From assembly GCF_902686445.1 (NCBI RefSeq), contig NC_062220.1, forward strand, positions 93,248,143-93,312,142: 64,000 bases of DNA, in the 5' to 3' direction. The DNA is from Sciurus carolinensis (lineage: Eukaryota; Chordata; Mammalia; Rodentia; Sciuridae). Of this stretch, positions 27,001-39,300 are shown piece by piece; within the stretch, counting starts at the first letter, position 1; each line of letters begins with the position of its first letter. The notes below the pieces were generated by a model. That model saw nothing but the letters and a program-made list of their open reading frames with translations. It searched no databases and was not told the origin of the DNA. Position numbers and translations under genes: made by a program.

Positions 27001-27486
27001 TAAATTGATAGATCATGCACTTCAATTTTTCCAATTACAGATGTCAAAAGGAAGATAAAGCAGAGGAATCTGAGGGTAGGGAGATAAGAGGTCTAAGTTG
27101 TAAAATAAAGAGCATAAGAAGGGGAGGGTTAGTGGGGATGGCTCCAAATGGTAAACATATTGCTTTTCTCAATTTTATCTTCTGATTCTCACACAGTGTT
27201 TGCTTGGAACAGGACCAGATCCCCTAAAAATTCTTCTGCGATTTAAAAGATCAACTCCATGATTAGTTTGATTCAGCTTCAGTCATTACTGAAATCTTTC
27301 CTAGGTGGTTACATCTGAGTTGCAACAAACTCAAATAATAAAAGTCAAGGGCCTCCTGTTTGTCTTAATTTTTGTCAGTGGACATCTGACAAACCAAGAG
27401 AAAAAGATATCCCCAGGAATCCATTTCTACTACAGCATAGCCACAAATATAAGGAAGACTGAAATTAATCACTGTGTTTTTGTTAG

Positions 27487-27590
27487 ACTCTTTCACAGGA
27501 CTGGTCAACATCTTGACAGATATTATTTGGAGATTCACTGGAGACTTCCTGGCACCTGACCTGGTCTGCCGAGTGGTCCGCTATTTGCAG
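27487..27590 (+). CDS. NPSR1: NPSR1 internal coding exon (probably exon 3): ECL1 and start of TM3
   Basis: Part of neuropeptide S receptor 1, a plasma-membrane class A GPCR that couples neuropeptide S to Gs/Gq signalling. The 104-nt exon completes a split Asp codon and then encodes 34 residues, from SFTGLVNILT to CRVVRYLQ, matching human residues 95-128 as I remember them. It covers the end of TM2, the first extracellular loop and the start of TM3, including the TM3 cysteine (Cys121) that forms the conserved disulfide. The acceptor is a T-rich tract ending TTGTTAG and the donor is CAG|GTATGT. It starts in phase 1 and ends in phase 0. Differences from human: Ile instead of Asn at position 107 and Leu instead of Thr at 115. 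Identity rests on the near-exact match and on continuity with the two later exons. The exon number is inferred from the human gene. Confidence 0.95.
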
Positions 27591-29539
27591 GTATGTAGCA
27601 CCTTCCAGATGTGATGGGATGAACTAACACCAAAGTAAACATGTGGATTTTTCCTAAGGAAAATAACATAAAGTTTTGTATGCCTATGCAACAAACTACT
27701 CACTTCCTCCTAGGTGAAAGGACAACAATATTTCTGAAATCTTAAAATTATTTTCCAGTAATGCATTTCTACTCTGATCCCAGTACTTCAGGTCTATATT
27801 ATTGCAACTCTGTAGCTATATAATGCATTTCTGGAACCCCATACTAGATACCACATTTTTGTATAATTGTTCAAGATCTTTGTGTCAGTATTCATAAAAT
27901 AAATTGTGATTTTTATTTGTTTCATCATTTTTATCTTAGTAATAGAGTTATTCCATTATTCAGAAAACAAATGGAGGGTAGTTCCAATTTTAATCTTTTT
28001 CTTTTTTATTTTTTTTTTTATTTTTTTTTTTTGCTCTAAGTATAACTTTGAAAGCATGGTAGCAAAATCCCTAACATTATATGAGATTGGTGCTTTCTCG
28101 GGAATAATTTTTTAAAAATATTTCAAGTTCTTCTTAAGGATTTGTACCTTCTTGTAGATAAATGTGCTTCAACTGCTTACTGTCTTAGCAATCAACTGCT
28201 GAGACACAATTATGGCAAAATTTAGTGGCTTAAAACAATAAATATTTCTTTCCTCATGGTTTCTATTAGCCAAGAATTCAAGAACAGTGTGATTGGGCAA
28301 GTCTGGATAAATGACTTGTCATAAGGTTCAGTCAGATGTTTCATGGGCCTACAATCATTAGAAGACTTGACTAGGGCTGGACACTTCATTTTCAAGGTGG
28401 TCACTCAAACAGATGGCAAGTTAATGCTTGCTCTTGGTAGAACATTCAACTCCTCTCCACACAGACCTCTCCAGAGGTATTTATTCTTAAGGGTCCTCAC
28501 GACACAGCAACTGACTTTTCCAAGACCAAGGTGGAAGTGGCCATGTATTTTATGGAACTAGTCTCTAAAGTCACAACACCATCTCTGCCACACTATTCTC
28601 TTGGTCATACAAGTCAGTTCTGATTCAGTATGGGGAAGAAGAGGATCACAAGAGAGACTAAAACCAGGAAGCAAGAATTACTGGAGACGTGTTAGAGACT
28701 GGCAACCACATCTACATTTTTGAAGAGCATATTATAAACCATTTTTTTCCTTATTGACACTTAAAAATGTCCTCTTTACTCAGAAATATTCATGTCAATA
28801 ACATTTCTTCTAACTATATTTACAATGACCATTAAAATAATACTATATATAAAATATAACTTGGTGGCATAACAAAACATAGCAAAGAAATTATTAATAA
28901 TTCTCTCCTCACCAAGGCAACAAGAAAACTGACAAAAATTGTGAGAATCAAATTTTTAAGAACTCTGGAAATTAACCAAAAGCTCGCAGCAACCAAGGGA
29001 GCATTTATTCAAGAAAATGACTGAGTCTTAGAAGGAAAATTTAGCTTTGTGGTATATTAGCTTGCATTATTCTCATCCCACAGTATCTAGCTCTGCTGTA
29101 GCCTTGAAAATTAACAGCCCTCATTCACAGCAAAAAACAGTCTGGCAGCCACTAGAGAGAGCAGAACATGGCCAGAGTTCTTTCAAGGCTTCATTCTCAA
29201 AAATCTGCCAATATGTAATATTCCTGAAGATCCCTGAAAGAACTCACTGACAAGGCTGTCTATATTTTACTTTATTTGCCAAATGTGAAACCCTTTTCCC
29301 TCTGAGAGTTAGAAAAAACAAATACATGCAATCAATTAGCTTCACAGATGCATGAATTTTTGGGTAGCTATTGAGGAAAGCAATAGTCTAATAAAATCCT
29401 AAAATCATAAGCTGGATAATGAGCTATCCATGGGGGCTTTGAAAATATCTGACATATTCCTGAGATTCTAAAAGACCAAGTACATGCCAGTGATGATGTC
29501 AGTACTCACAAAGAAATAGAGAAGGTCCTAAGTTTTTAC

Positions 29540-30915
29540 CTGTGGTTGACCTTCAGGCATTTGATGAAATTCAACATCATTTCATGTAAAAAATGTGCAA
29601 CAAATTAGCTATAGAAGGAAAATACCTAAACACAATAAAGACCATGCATGGCAAACATTTTACTATAGTATAGTATATAGTAATAGTTTAAATGCTTTCT
29701 TTCTATGATTAGGAATAGATGAGGATGTCCCCTCCCACCATTCCTATTCAACATAGTACTAGAATCCTAGCAATTAAGCAACAGAAAGAAAGAAAAGTCT
29801 TCCAAATCAGAAATAAAGAAGTAAAATTGCCTCTGTTTGCAGATAATATGATCTTATATGTAGAAAACTCTAAAGGCTCCACCAAAAAAAATTAAGGTTA
29901 AAATTAATGAACAAGTTTAATAAAGTTGAAGGATACAAAAATCAATTTGCAAAAATCAGCAGCGTATACTACTAGTATACAGTAGTGAATATTATTGTCT
30001 ATGCATAGCAACAAGCTATTGATAAAAGAAATCAAGAAAATAATTGCTACAAAATGCATAATAAAATGCTGAGGAATAAATTTAACCAAAGAGGTAAAAG
30101 ATCTGTACATTGAAATTTATAAAACATTGATTAAGGAAGTAGGAAAAAATACCAAATGAATGGAATGATATATCATGTTCCTGTATTAGAAGAATTTATA
30201 TTGGTAAAATGGTCTGTACTATCCAAAGTGTCTGCAGACTCATTGTAACTCCCATCAAACTTCCAACAATATTTTTCACAAAAGTGGGAAAATATATAGG
30301 GAACCACAAAAGCTCCAAATAGTTAAATCAGTCTTGAGCAAGAAGTAAAAAGCTGGAGACATCACACTGTCTTTCAAAATACAGTACAAAGTTATAATAA
30401 TCAAAATGGCATGACATTTGCATAAAAACCAACATATAGAACAAAGAAACAGGATAGAGATTCCAGAAATAAATACATATATTTATGGTTAATTCATTTT
30501 TACAAAGTCACCCGGAACATAGAACAAAGGATATTTTCTTCAGTGAATCGTCCTGGGAAAACTGGATATTCATATGCAGAAGAATGCAGTTAGGCTCTTC
30601 TTACTGCACACCATGATTGAAAATCAACTCAAAACAAATTAGGGACTAAAACATAAAACCTAAAATTATAAAACCTCTGGAAGAGAACACAACATAAAAT
30701 CTCCATAACATTTGTTAGTTATGGATTATTTGAATATGATCCTAAAAGCACAAATAACAAAGGCAAAAGTAGATACACAGGATCACATCAATCTAAAAAT
30801 CTTCTGCACAGCAAAGGAAACAATCAACAGAATGAATAAACAACCTACATATTTGGAGAATATATTTGCAAACTATACATCTGATAAAAGATTTATTACT
30901 GCAAGCAACTCAATA
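29540..30915 (+). mobile_element. Old L1 ORF2 fragment
   Basis: A decayed RT-to-C-terminal segment in + orientation (near 29725 the GATGTCCCCTCCCACCATTC region; near 30850 the GAATATATTTGCAAACTA region). It is broken by the LTR at 30916-31316. Confidence 0.8.
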
Positions 30916-31316
30916 TTGTGAGCTATAGTTTGGATATGGTTCAATTTTGTCCTCCAAGGGCTAATATGAATGTATCTCAGGGTGGCAGTATAGGAAATGG
31001 TAGAAACTTCAAGATGTGGGCCTAGCAGGAGATATTTGGGTCCTTAGGACTGTGCTCTTGGGAAGTAGACCTCTTGTAAACCCCTAGTTCTCATGAGAGG
31101 GTTATCATAATAGGAACAAGCCTGGACCCACCTAGCCTTGAATGAGAATTCTTCTCATTCAAGATGTGATCCTTCCTCCACAAATGCTCTACCATCTTCC
31201 ATCTGCACCATGCTATTTGGATTTTGAATCTCCAAAAGTATAAACTAAATAAACCTCCTTTCTTATAAAGTTAGTCTGTGCCAAGGGTTTTATTATAGCC
31301 ATTGAAAGCTAATACA
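30916..31316 (+). mobile_element. MaLR-type LTR, diverged, in old L1
   Basis: ATAGTTTGGATATGGTTCAA at the start and AACTAAATAAACCTCCTTTC near the end. CAATA occurs next to both ends (30911-30915 and 31315-31319) and may be the duplicated target. Confidence 0.7.
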
Positions 31317-32830
31317 ATAAGGGAGAAAAAAGTACTAATTAAATAATGGGCAAATGACTTAAGTACCCACTTCTCCAAAGAAGACATATAGATGGCAAAC
31401 AGGAATATGAAAGATGTAAAGAAAAGGAACCCTTGGAGAATATTGGTAGGCATGTACAATTGTGAAGCCACTATGAAAAACAGCATAGAGGAGCCTTTAA
31501 AAATTATACTTGGAACTACAATATGATCCAGCATTTCCACTTCTGGGTATATATTCAAAGGATATGAAACTAGTTATGTCAAAGGGATGCCCAGAATCTC
31601 ATGTTCATTTCAGCATTTTTCAAAATACCTAGGACATGGAATCAATAAGTACCCATTGATCAATGAACAGATAAAGAAATGTGGCATATATACACAATGA
31701 AGTACTATTCAGCCTTAAAAAAGAGGAAAGTCCTACTATCTGCCACAATATGGGTGAACTGAAGAATATTAGGTTAAGTGAAATAAGCCAGGCACAGCAA
31801 GACAAAGAATATGTGATCTCCCTTAAGTTCAGAATAAAAAAAAAATCAAACATGTGGAAACAGAGAATAAACTGTGATAATGATTTTTGTATGTGACACC
31901 AAATGCTCAGGCAATAAAACCAAAGTAGACAAGCATGTCAAACTAAAAGATTTTGTGCATCAAAGTTAGCAAAGGACAAAGTGAAAAGGCAATCAAAAAC
32001 ATCAGTAAACCCTGTGTATTACAAAGAATTAATAGTCCCAATATATTGGAAACTTCTACAACTCAAAAATGAAAATCAATTAAAATGAGCAAAAGGTTTG
32101 AATAAACACCTCGCCAAAGAAGACATATAAATGGCCAACAGGCATATGAAAAGATGATAAACATTACTAATCATCAGGATAGTGCAAATTAAAACCACAA
32201 TGAGATATTACTGCATACCTGTTATGATGAATATTATAAAAAAGACAAAAATTAACAGGTATTAGCAAGGAGGTGAAGGAAAAAAATGTTTGTAACCACT
32301 GTTGGTAGAAACATAAAATGGTGTAGCCACTTTGGAAAACAGCATGGAGGTTCCTCAAATTTTTAAAAATAGAATTGGACCAATTCTACTTCTGGCTGAA
32401 TATCTAAAAGAATTAATTTCAGTACTGCTGAAGAGACACCTGCACCTTAAGTTGTTCATAGCATTATGCACAAATACCACAGATGAAAGGATAAAGAAAT
32501 TTTGGTATATACATAGAAAGAAATATTGTTCAGCTTAAATAAAAAGGACATCCTGCTATTTGTAACAATACAGATGAATCTGGAGGATCTTGTGCTAAGT
32601 GAAATAAGCCTGTGAAAAAATGACAAATAATTCATGATTTCACTGATATGAAGACCTAAAATAGCCAAACTCATAGAAGTAGAGAACAGAATGATATTGA
32701 CAGAAAAGTTCCAAGACAAAGAGGAAACTGTTGCTCAAAGGTATGAAGTTTCAGTTATGGAATATGAATAATTTCTAGCTTGTGTTCAAATGCATCAAAT
32801 CATATAAATTAAACATACAGTTTTTAAAAT
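31317..32830 (+). mobile_element. Two overlapping old L1 ORF2 C-terminal fragments
   Basis: The same ORF2 segment appears twice: CAAAGAAGACATATAGATGG near 31375 and CAAAGAAGACATATAAATGG near 32115. Each is followed by the terminal region with a GTGAAATAAGCC-type motif. This indicates two separate truncated copies or a local duplication. Confidence 0.75.
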
Positions 32831-32899
32831 AGAAATTATACTTTAATAAATCTGTTGACGTAAATAAATGCATAGATCTGTAAATAACTGAATGCGTAC

Positions 32900-33232
32900 A
32901 CACAGTTGTATATTTCACATACACAGATTCAACCAATCATGGATAAAAATATTTTGTTTAAAAAATTCCACCTGTACTGAATATATACATATTTTTCTTG
33001 CCTTCATTCTCTTAAACAATAGTATAACAATTCTTCCATAGCATTTACAATGTATGAAGTATTATTAATAATTTAGAAATCACTAAAGCTGTGAGAGAAT
33101 CAATGTAGGTTATATTGCAAATACTAGACCATTTAATATAAGGAACATTTAATACAAGGAATATCTATCCAAGGATTTTAATATCTGTGGAAGGGTTCTG
33201 AAGCTAATCCTCTGTGGGTAATGAGGGATAAC
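32900..33232. mobile_element. Tigger-type non-autonomous DNA transposon remnant
   Basis: CAGATTCAACCAATCATGGA at one side and ATATCTGTGGAAGGGTTCTG near the other, a known mammalian MITE pattern. It is inserted among old L1 pieces. Confidence 0.6.
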
Positions 33233-34005
33233 TATACATAAACACATGAATTTTAATTTGGAAAACAATAAAATTAGACATCAAAACAAACCTCATAATA
33301 TTAAAAGGAGTATTTTGAGCAACAACTTTATATTCACAAATTTGATAATGTAGATAAGATAGACCAATTTCTGAAATTCAACCTACCAAAACTCACATAA
33401 GAAGTACTGGACAATATGAATAGTTTTATATTTCTTAAAGAAACTAATTATTGAATAAATAATGAATGGACTTCCAAACAGAAGGCACCAGATACAGAAG
33501 GGTTCACTGTTATATTCTATTAAACATTTAGTTAAGAAATTGTATCAATTTGTTAGCCTTTCCAGAAGACAGAAACAGAAGCAGTACCTTCTAAATCATT
33601 CTATAAGGCAAGATTTATGCTAATACCCAAACCAGACAAAGATATTGCAAAAAAGAAAATTACAGATCAATAACTCTTATAAACATAGATGCAAAAATAC
33701 TCAACAAATATTAGCAAATCAAATCTAGCAGTGTACAAAAATAATTATATGCCACAACCAACTGGGTTTATCTCCAAGCACATAAGTCTGGTTCTACACT
33801 GAAAAATCAATTAACATAATTCATTACACCTACAGGTTAAATAAAAATCACAGATTATATTAATAGATTAGGAGAAGCATTTAGGCATTTAACAAAACAG
33901 TACACATTCACAATTTTAAAAAAAACTTAGCAAACAAAGAATAGGGAGGAACTTCCTCAACTTGATAAATAATATTTATGAAAAGAGAGAAAAAAAACTA
34001 TCAGC

Positions 34006-34445
34006 TGTTTTAGTCAGTTTTTTTATTACTGCCACCAAACTACCTGCCAAAAACAATTTTGGAGGAGAAAAAGTTTATTTAATGCACATAGTTTCAGAGA
34101 TCTCAGTCCATAAATAGCTGACTCCATTCCTCAGAGCCCGAGCTAAGGCAGAACATCACAGCAGAAGGGTATGGTGGAAGAAAGTGGCTCAAGATATCAC
34201 ACCAAGAAGCAAAGAGAGAGAGTTCCTCACTGGGAACAAAATATATACCCCAAAGGTCAGTGACCCACAACCCAATGACCCACCTCCTCCAGTCACATCC
34301 TATATGCCTAATCAGCACTCTGTTTAGGGGATTAATATACTGAATGGATTAAGACTTCCGTTATCCAATCATTTCACCTCTAAGCTTTCTTGCATTGTCT
34401 CATGCATGAGCTTTTGGGGGACACCTCATATCTAAACCATAAACA
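34006..34445 (-). mobile_element. MaLR-type LTR inserted in old L1
   Basis: Same family as 15748-16145: TGTTTTAGTCAG start, GAGGAGAAAAAGTTTATTTA, and a GGGGGACACCTCATATCTAA end. Confidence 0.82.
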
Positions 34446-34578
34446 CTAATATAGTAGGTAATGGTGAGAAACTAGAAGCTTTCTTAAGACCAAGAACAGT
34501 GCAAGAATTTCCCCTTCTCACACTCCTTTTCAACATTTACAGAGAGTACAAAATAATGTGATAGTATGAAAGAAAAAG

Positions 34579-34986
34579 TGTTTTAGTCAGTTTCTTCACT
34601 ACTGTGACTGAAAGACCCAAACAGAATAACTGTAGAGGAGGAAGAGTTTAGTAGAGAGCTCAAGATTTCAGAGGTCTAAGTTAAAAGAAGGCCAGCTTCA
34701 ATCCCAAAGCTCGCGACGAGGCAGAACAACATGGCAGAAGAGTGCAGCAAAGGAAGCAGCTCGAGTGATGATGAGGAATCAGAGAGAGTCTCCACTCTCC
34801 AGATACAAAATATATACCCCATAGCCACGCCTGCAATGAACCACTTCCTCCAGCCACACCCCACCTGCCTCCATTTACCACTCAGTTAATCCCAGTTAAG
34901 GCTATAACCCAATCATTTATCCTTCAAAGCTTCTTGCATTGTCTCACATGTGAGCTTTTGGGGGACACCTCACATCTAACCCCTAA
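34579..34986 (-). mobile_element. MaLR-type LTR inserted in old L1, second copy
   Basis: The same family only 133 bp further on, in the same orientation. A possible AAAAG duplication flanks it (34574-34578 and 34985-34989). Confidence 0.82.
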
Positions 34987-36072
34987 AAGAAAGAAAAGGC
35001 AAACTGGGAAGAAAGAAATAGTCTTTGTTCACAGATTAAATGATTATATAGAAAAATTTAAAAGATTAACAAAAAACCCCTAGAACTCATAAGAAATCAT
35101 AGCAAAATTGAAGAATATAAGATTAATATATGAAAGACAAATGCTTTCCTGCATACCAGCAATGAGTAAGTGAAATTTGAAATCAGATACAACCTTCACT
35201 AGTACCCCCAAAAATGAATTACATAAAATCTAACAAAATATGTAACAGATATATATGAGGAAAACGATGAACTTTGAGTGAAAGTCTTCATAAAAAATCT
35301 AAATAAATGGAGAGTTGTTCTGTGTCTATATAGGAATATTCAATAATGTCAAAATATCAAGTCTCTCCAACTTAAGCTATATATTCAGCACAATCCCAAC
35401 CAAACTCTCCGCAAGTTCTTATGGATATTGACTGTTTCTAAAGTTTATACGGAGATGCAAAAGACCCAGAGTAGCCAACACAATACTGGAGGAAATGAGC
35501 AAAGTTAGAAGAGAGACACTACCCAGTTTTATTAGAAAGCTGCAGTAATTAGGATAATTTGGTACCAATCAAAGAACAGAAAACCAGATCAATGGGACAG
35601 AATAGCAAGACCAGAAATAAAGCCCACATTATTATAGTCAAGTAATATTTTATGAAAGAGCAAAGGTGATACAATGGAGGAATGATCATCTTTTTAACAA
35701 AAGGTATTGGAAGGAGAAGATATTCATATGCAAAATAATAGATCTATATATATTATATCATCACCAATAAGAATCATTGGCATAAATGTAAATGTAAAAC
35801 TATAAAACTCATAGAAGATAGCATAGAAGAAAACCTTGATGACCTTAAGTATATGATAATTTCATAGTTATGACACCAAAGCCATGACCCATGAAAGAAA
35901 GAATAAGTAAACTGGACTTCATTAAAACTAAAATTTCTGCCCTGTAAAAAACACTTTCAGGAAATGAGAAAACAAAACACAGACTGGTATAAAAACATTT
36001 GCAAAAGTCATGTCTGTTAAAGGACTATGGTTCAAAATATACAACAAACTTTTTAAGTCAATAAGAAAACAA

Positions 36073-36085
36073 ACAATCTCACTTT
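36073..36085. repeat. L1 target-site duplication, left copy
   Basis: ACAATCTCACTTT, identical to 42711-42723. The last three T bases overlap the start of the poly-T tail, so ten bases are certain. Confidence 0.9.
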
Positions 36086-36338
36086 TTTTTATTGTAAACA
36101 AATGGGATACATGTTGTTTCTCTGTTTGTACATGGCGTAAAGGCATACCATTTGTGTAATCATAAATTTACATAGGGTAATGTTGTTTGATTCATTCTGT
36201 TATGTTTTCCCTTCCCCCCCACCCCTCCACCCCTCTTATCCCTCTATACAGTCCTTCCTTCCTCCATTCTTGCCCCGCTCCCTAACCCTAACTCTAACCC
36301 TAACACTAACCCCTCCCACCCCCCATTATGTATCATCA
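36083..36338 (-). repeat. L1 3' UTR with G-rich and telomere-like tracts and poly-A tail
   Basis: Sense strand: TTAGGG-like repeats (36281-36312), a polypurine tract with G runs around 36210-36235, then a stretch shared almost word for word with the L1 stub at 14430-14606, then the A tail. Confidence 0.88.
36281..36312. repeat. Telomere-like CCCTAA tract
   Basis: About five CCCTAA-type units with single-base variants (CCTAACCCTAACTCTAACCC, then TAACACTAACCCC). Lies in the L1 3' UTR. Confidence 0.85.
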
Positions 36339-39300
36339 TCAATTTATTAGCGATATCATTCGTCCTTTGGTTTTTTGAGACTGGCTTATCTCGCTTAGCA
36401 TGATATTCTCCAATTTCATCCATTTGCCTGCAAATGCCATAATTTTATTATTCTTTATGGCTGAGTAATATTCAATTGTATATATATATACCACAGTTTC
36501 TTTATCCATTCATCAATTGAAGGACATCTAGGTTGGTTCCACAATCTGGCTATTGTGAACTGAGCAGCTATGAACATTGATGTGGCTGTATCTCTGGAAT
36601 GTGCTGATTTTAAGTCCTTTGGGTATAGGCCAAGGAGTGGGATAGCTGGGTCAAATGGTAGTTCCATTCCAAGTTTTCTAAGGAGTCTCCACACTGCTTT
36701 CCAGAGTGGCTGCACTAATTTGCAGCCCCACCAGCAATGTAAGAGTGTACCTTTCTCCCCACATCCTCACCAACACCTGTTGTTGCTTGTATTCTTGATA
36801 ATCGCCATTCTAATTGGGGTGAGATGGAATCCTAGGGTGGTTTTGATTTGCATTTCTCTTATTACTAGAGATGTTGAACATTTTTCCATATGATTGTTGA
36901 TTGCTTGCAGATAGTCTTCTGTGAAGTGTCTATTCATTTCCTTAGCCCATTTGTTGATTGGATTATTTGCATTCTTGGTGTAGAGTTTTTTGAGTTCTTT
37001 ATAGATTCTGGAGATTAGTGCTCTATCTGAAGTATGATTGGCAAAGATTTTCTCCCACTCTGTAGGCTCTTTCTTCTCATTGCTGATAGTTTCCTTTGCT
37101 GAGAGAAAGCTTTTTAGTTTGAAGCTATCCCAGTTATTGATTCTTGCTTTTATTTCTTGTGCTATGGGAGTCCTGTTGAGGATGTCTGGTCCTAAGTCGA
37201 CATGTTGAAGATCTGGACCTACTTTTTCTTCTATAAGATGCAAGGTCTCTGGTCTGATTCCGAGATCCTTAATCCGTTTTGAGTTTAGTTTCGTGCACGG
37301 TGAGAGATATGGGTTTAGTTTCATTCTGTTGCATATGGATTTCCAATTCTCCCAGCACCATTGGTTGAAGAGGCTATCTTTTCTCCATTGCATATTTTGG
37401 CCCCTTTGTCTAGTATGAGAAAATTGTATTTATTTGGGTTTGTGTCCGTGTCCTCTATTCTGTACCATTGATCCACCTTTCTATTTTGGTACCAATACCA
37501 TGCCGCTTTTGTTACTATTGCTTTGTAGTAGAGTTGAAGATCTGGTATTGCAATACCCGCTGCTTCACTCTTTCTGCCAAGGATTGCTTTAGCTATTTTG
37601 GGTTTTTTATTCTTCCAGATGAATTTCATAATTGCTTGCTCTATTTCTGTAAGGTACATCATTGGGATTTTAATTGGAATTGCATTGAATCTGTATAGCA
37701 CTTTTGATAGTATGGCAATTTTGACAATATTAATTCTTCCTATCCAAGAACATGGGAGATCTTTCCATCTTCTAAGGTTTTCTTTAATTTCTTTCTTTAG
37801 TGTTCTGTAGTTCTCATTGTAGAGGTCTTTCACCTCTTTTGTGAGATTGATTCCCAAGTATTTTATTTTTTTCGAAGCTATTGTGAATGGGGTAGTTTTC
37901 CTAATTTCTCTTTCTGAAGAGTCATCGCTTATGTATAAAAATGCCTTAGATTTATGTGCATTGATCTTATATCCCGCTACTTTACTGAATTCACTAATGA
38001 GATCTAAAAGTTTTCTGGTGGAATTTCCTGGTTCCTCTAAGTATACAATCATATCATCAGCAAATAGGGATAGTTTGAGTTCTTCTTTTCCTATTCGTAC
38101 CCCTTTAATTTCTTTGGTCTGTCTAATTGCTCTGGCTAGAGTTTCAAGGACGATATTGAAAAGAAGTGGTGAAAGAGGGCATCCCTGCCTTGTTCCAGTT
38201 TTTAGGGGGAATGCTTTCAGTTTTTCACCATTTAGAACGATATTAGCCATGGGCTTAGCATAGATGGCCTTTACAATGTTAAGGAATGTTCCCACTATCC
38301 CTATTTTTTCTACTGTTTTGAGCATGAAGGGGTGCTGTATTTTATCAAATGCTTTCTCTGCATCTATTGAAATAACCATGTGATTCTTGACTTTAAGTCT
38401 ATTGATATGGTGAATTACATTTATCGATTTCCTGATGTTGAACCAACCTTGCATCCCTGGGATAAAACCCACTTGATCGTGGTGCACTATCTTTTTAATA
38501 TGTTTTTGTATGCGATTTGCTAAAATTTTGTTGAGAATTTTTGCGTCGATGTTCATTAAGGATATTGGTCTGAAATTTTCTTTCCTCGATGTGTCTCTGT
38601 CTGGTTTAGGTATCAGGGTAATATTGGCTTCATAGAATGAGTTTGGGAGGGTTCCTTCCTCTTCTATTTTATGGAATACTCTCAGAAGTATTGGAATGAG
38701 CTCTTCTTTAAAGGTTTTTTAGAACTCGACTGAATACCCATCTGGTCCTGAACTTTTCTTTGTTGGTAGGCTTTTGATAACTTCTTCTATTTCATTACTT
38801 GAAATTGATCTATTTAAATTGTGTATGTCCTCCTTGTTCAGTTTAGGCAATTCATATGTCTCTAGAAACCTGTTGCTGTCTTCAAAATTTTCTATTTTGT
38901 TGGAGTATAGATTTTCAAAATAGCTTCTAATTATGTTTGTATTTCAGTCGTGTCTGTTGTGATATTTCCTTGTTCATTCCAAATTTTAGTGATTTGGGTT
39001 TTCTCTCGTCTTCTCTTTGTTAGTGTGGCTAAAGGTTTATCAATTTTGTTTATTTTTTCAAAGAACCAACTATTTATTTTGTCAATTTTTTGTATTGTTT
39101 CTTTTGTTTCAATTTCGTTGATTTCAGCTCTGAATTTAACTATTTCCTGTCTTCTACTACTTTTGGTGTTGGTCTGTTCTTCTTTTTCTAGGGTTTTGAG
39201 TTGTAGTGTTAGGTCGTTTATTTGTTGAGTTTTACTTCTTTTATTAAATGCGCTCCATGAAATAAATTTTCCTCTAAGTACTGCTTTCATAGTGTCCCAG

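Larger units (their letters stand above)
1..27486 (+). other. NPSR1: NPSR1 intron upstream of the first visible exon (partial)
   Basis: No NPSR1 exon encoding the N-terminus or TM1-TM2 is found here, so this is inferred to be the intron before the first visible exon. It is filled with repeats listed separately. Stretches where I recognise nothing specific are about 900-1680, 3560-4330, 4870-6940, 7120-7580, 7900-8580, 9430-11280, 11390-12360, 13630-14420, 15080-15740, 16160-17000, 17190-18600, 18730-19650, 20670-21590 and 21890-22140. These are ordinary AT-rich intronic DNA with only short ORFs that look like chance. Confidence 0.8.
33290..36082 (+). mobile_element. Old L1 (ORF2 RT to C-terminal region), 5' part of a split copy
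   Basis: Decayed L1 ORF2 in + orientation, with RT-region signatures (ACCAGACAAAGATATTGCAA, ATAAACATAGATGCAAAAAT). It is interrupted by two LTRs (34006-34445 and 34579-34986). It is cut at 36082 by the full-length L1 and resumes at 42724. Confidence 0.85.

Noticed and set aside
36281..36312. True chromosome end or fusion site
   Set aside because: Only about five imperfect units, confined within an L1 3' UTR and flanked by unbroken L1 sequence.
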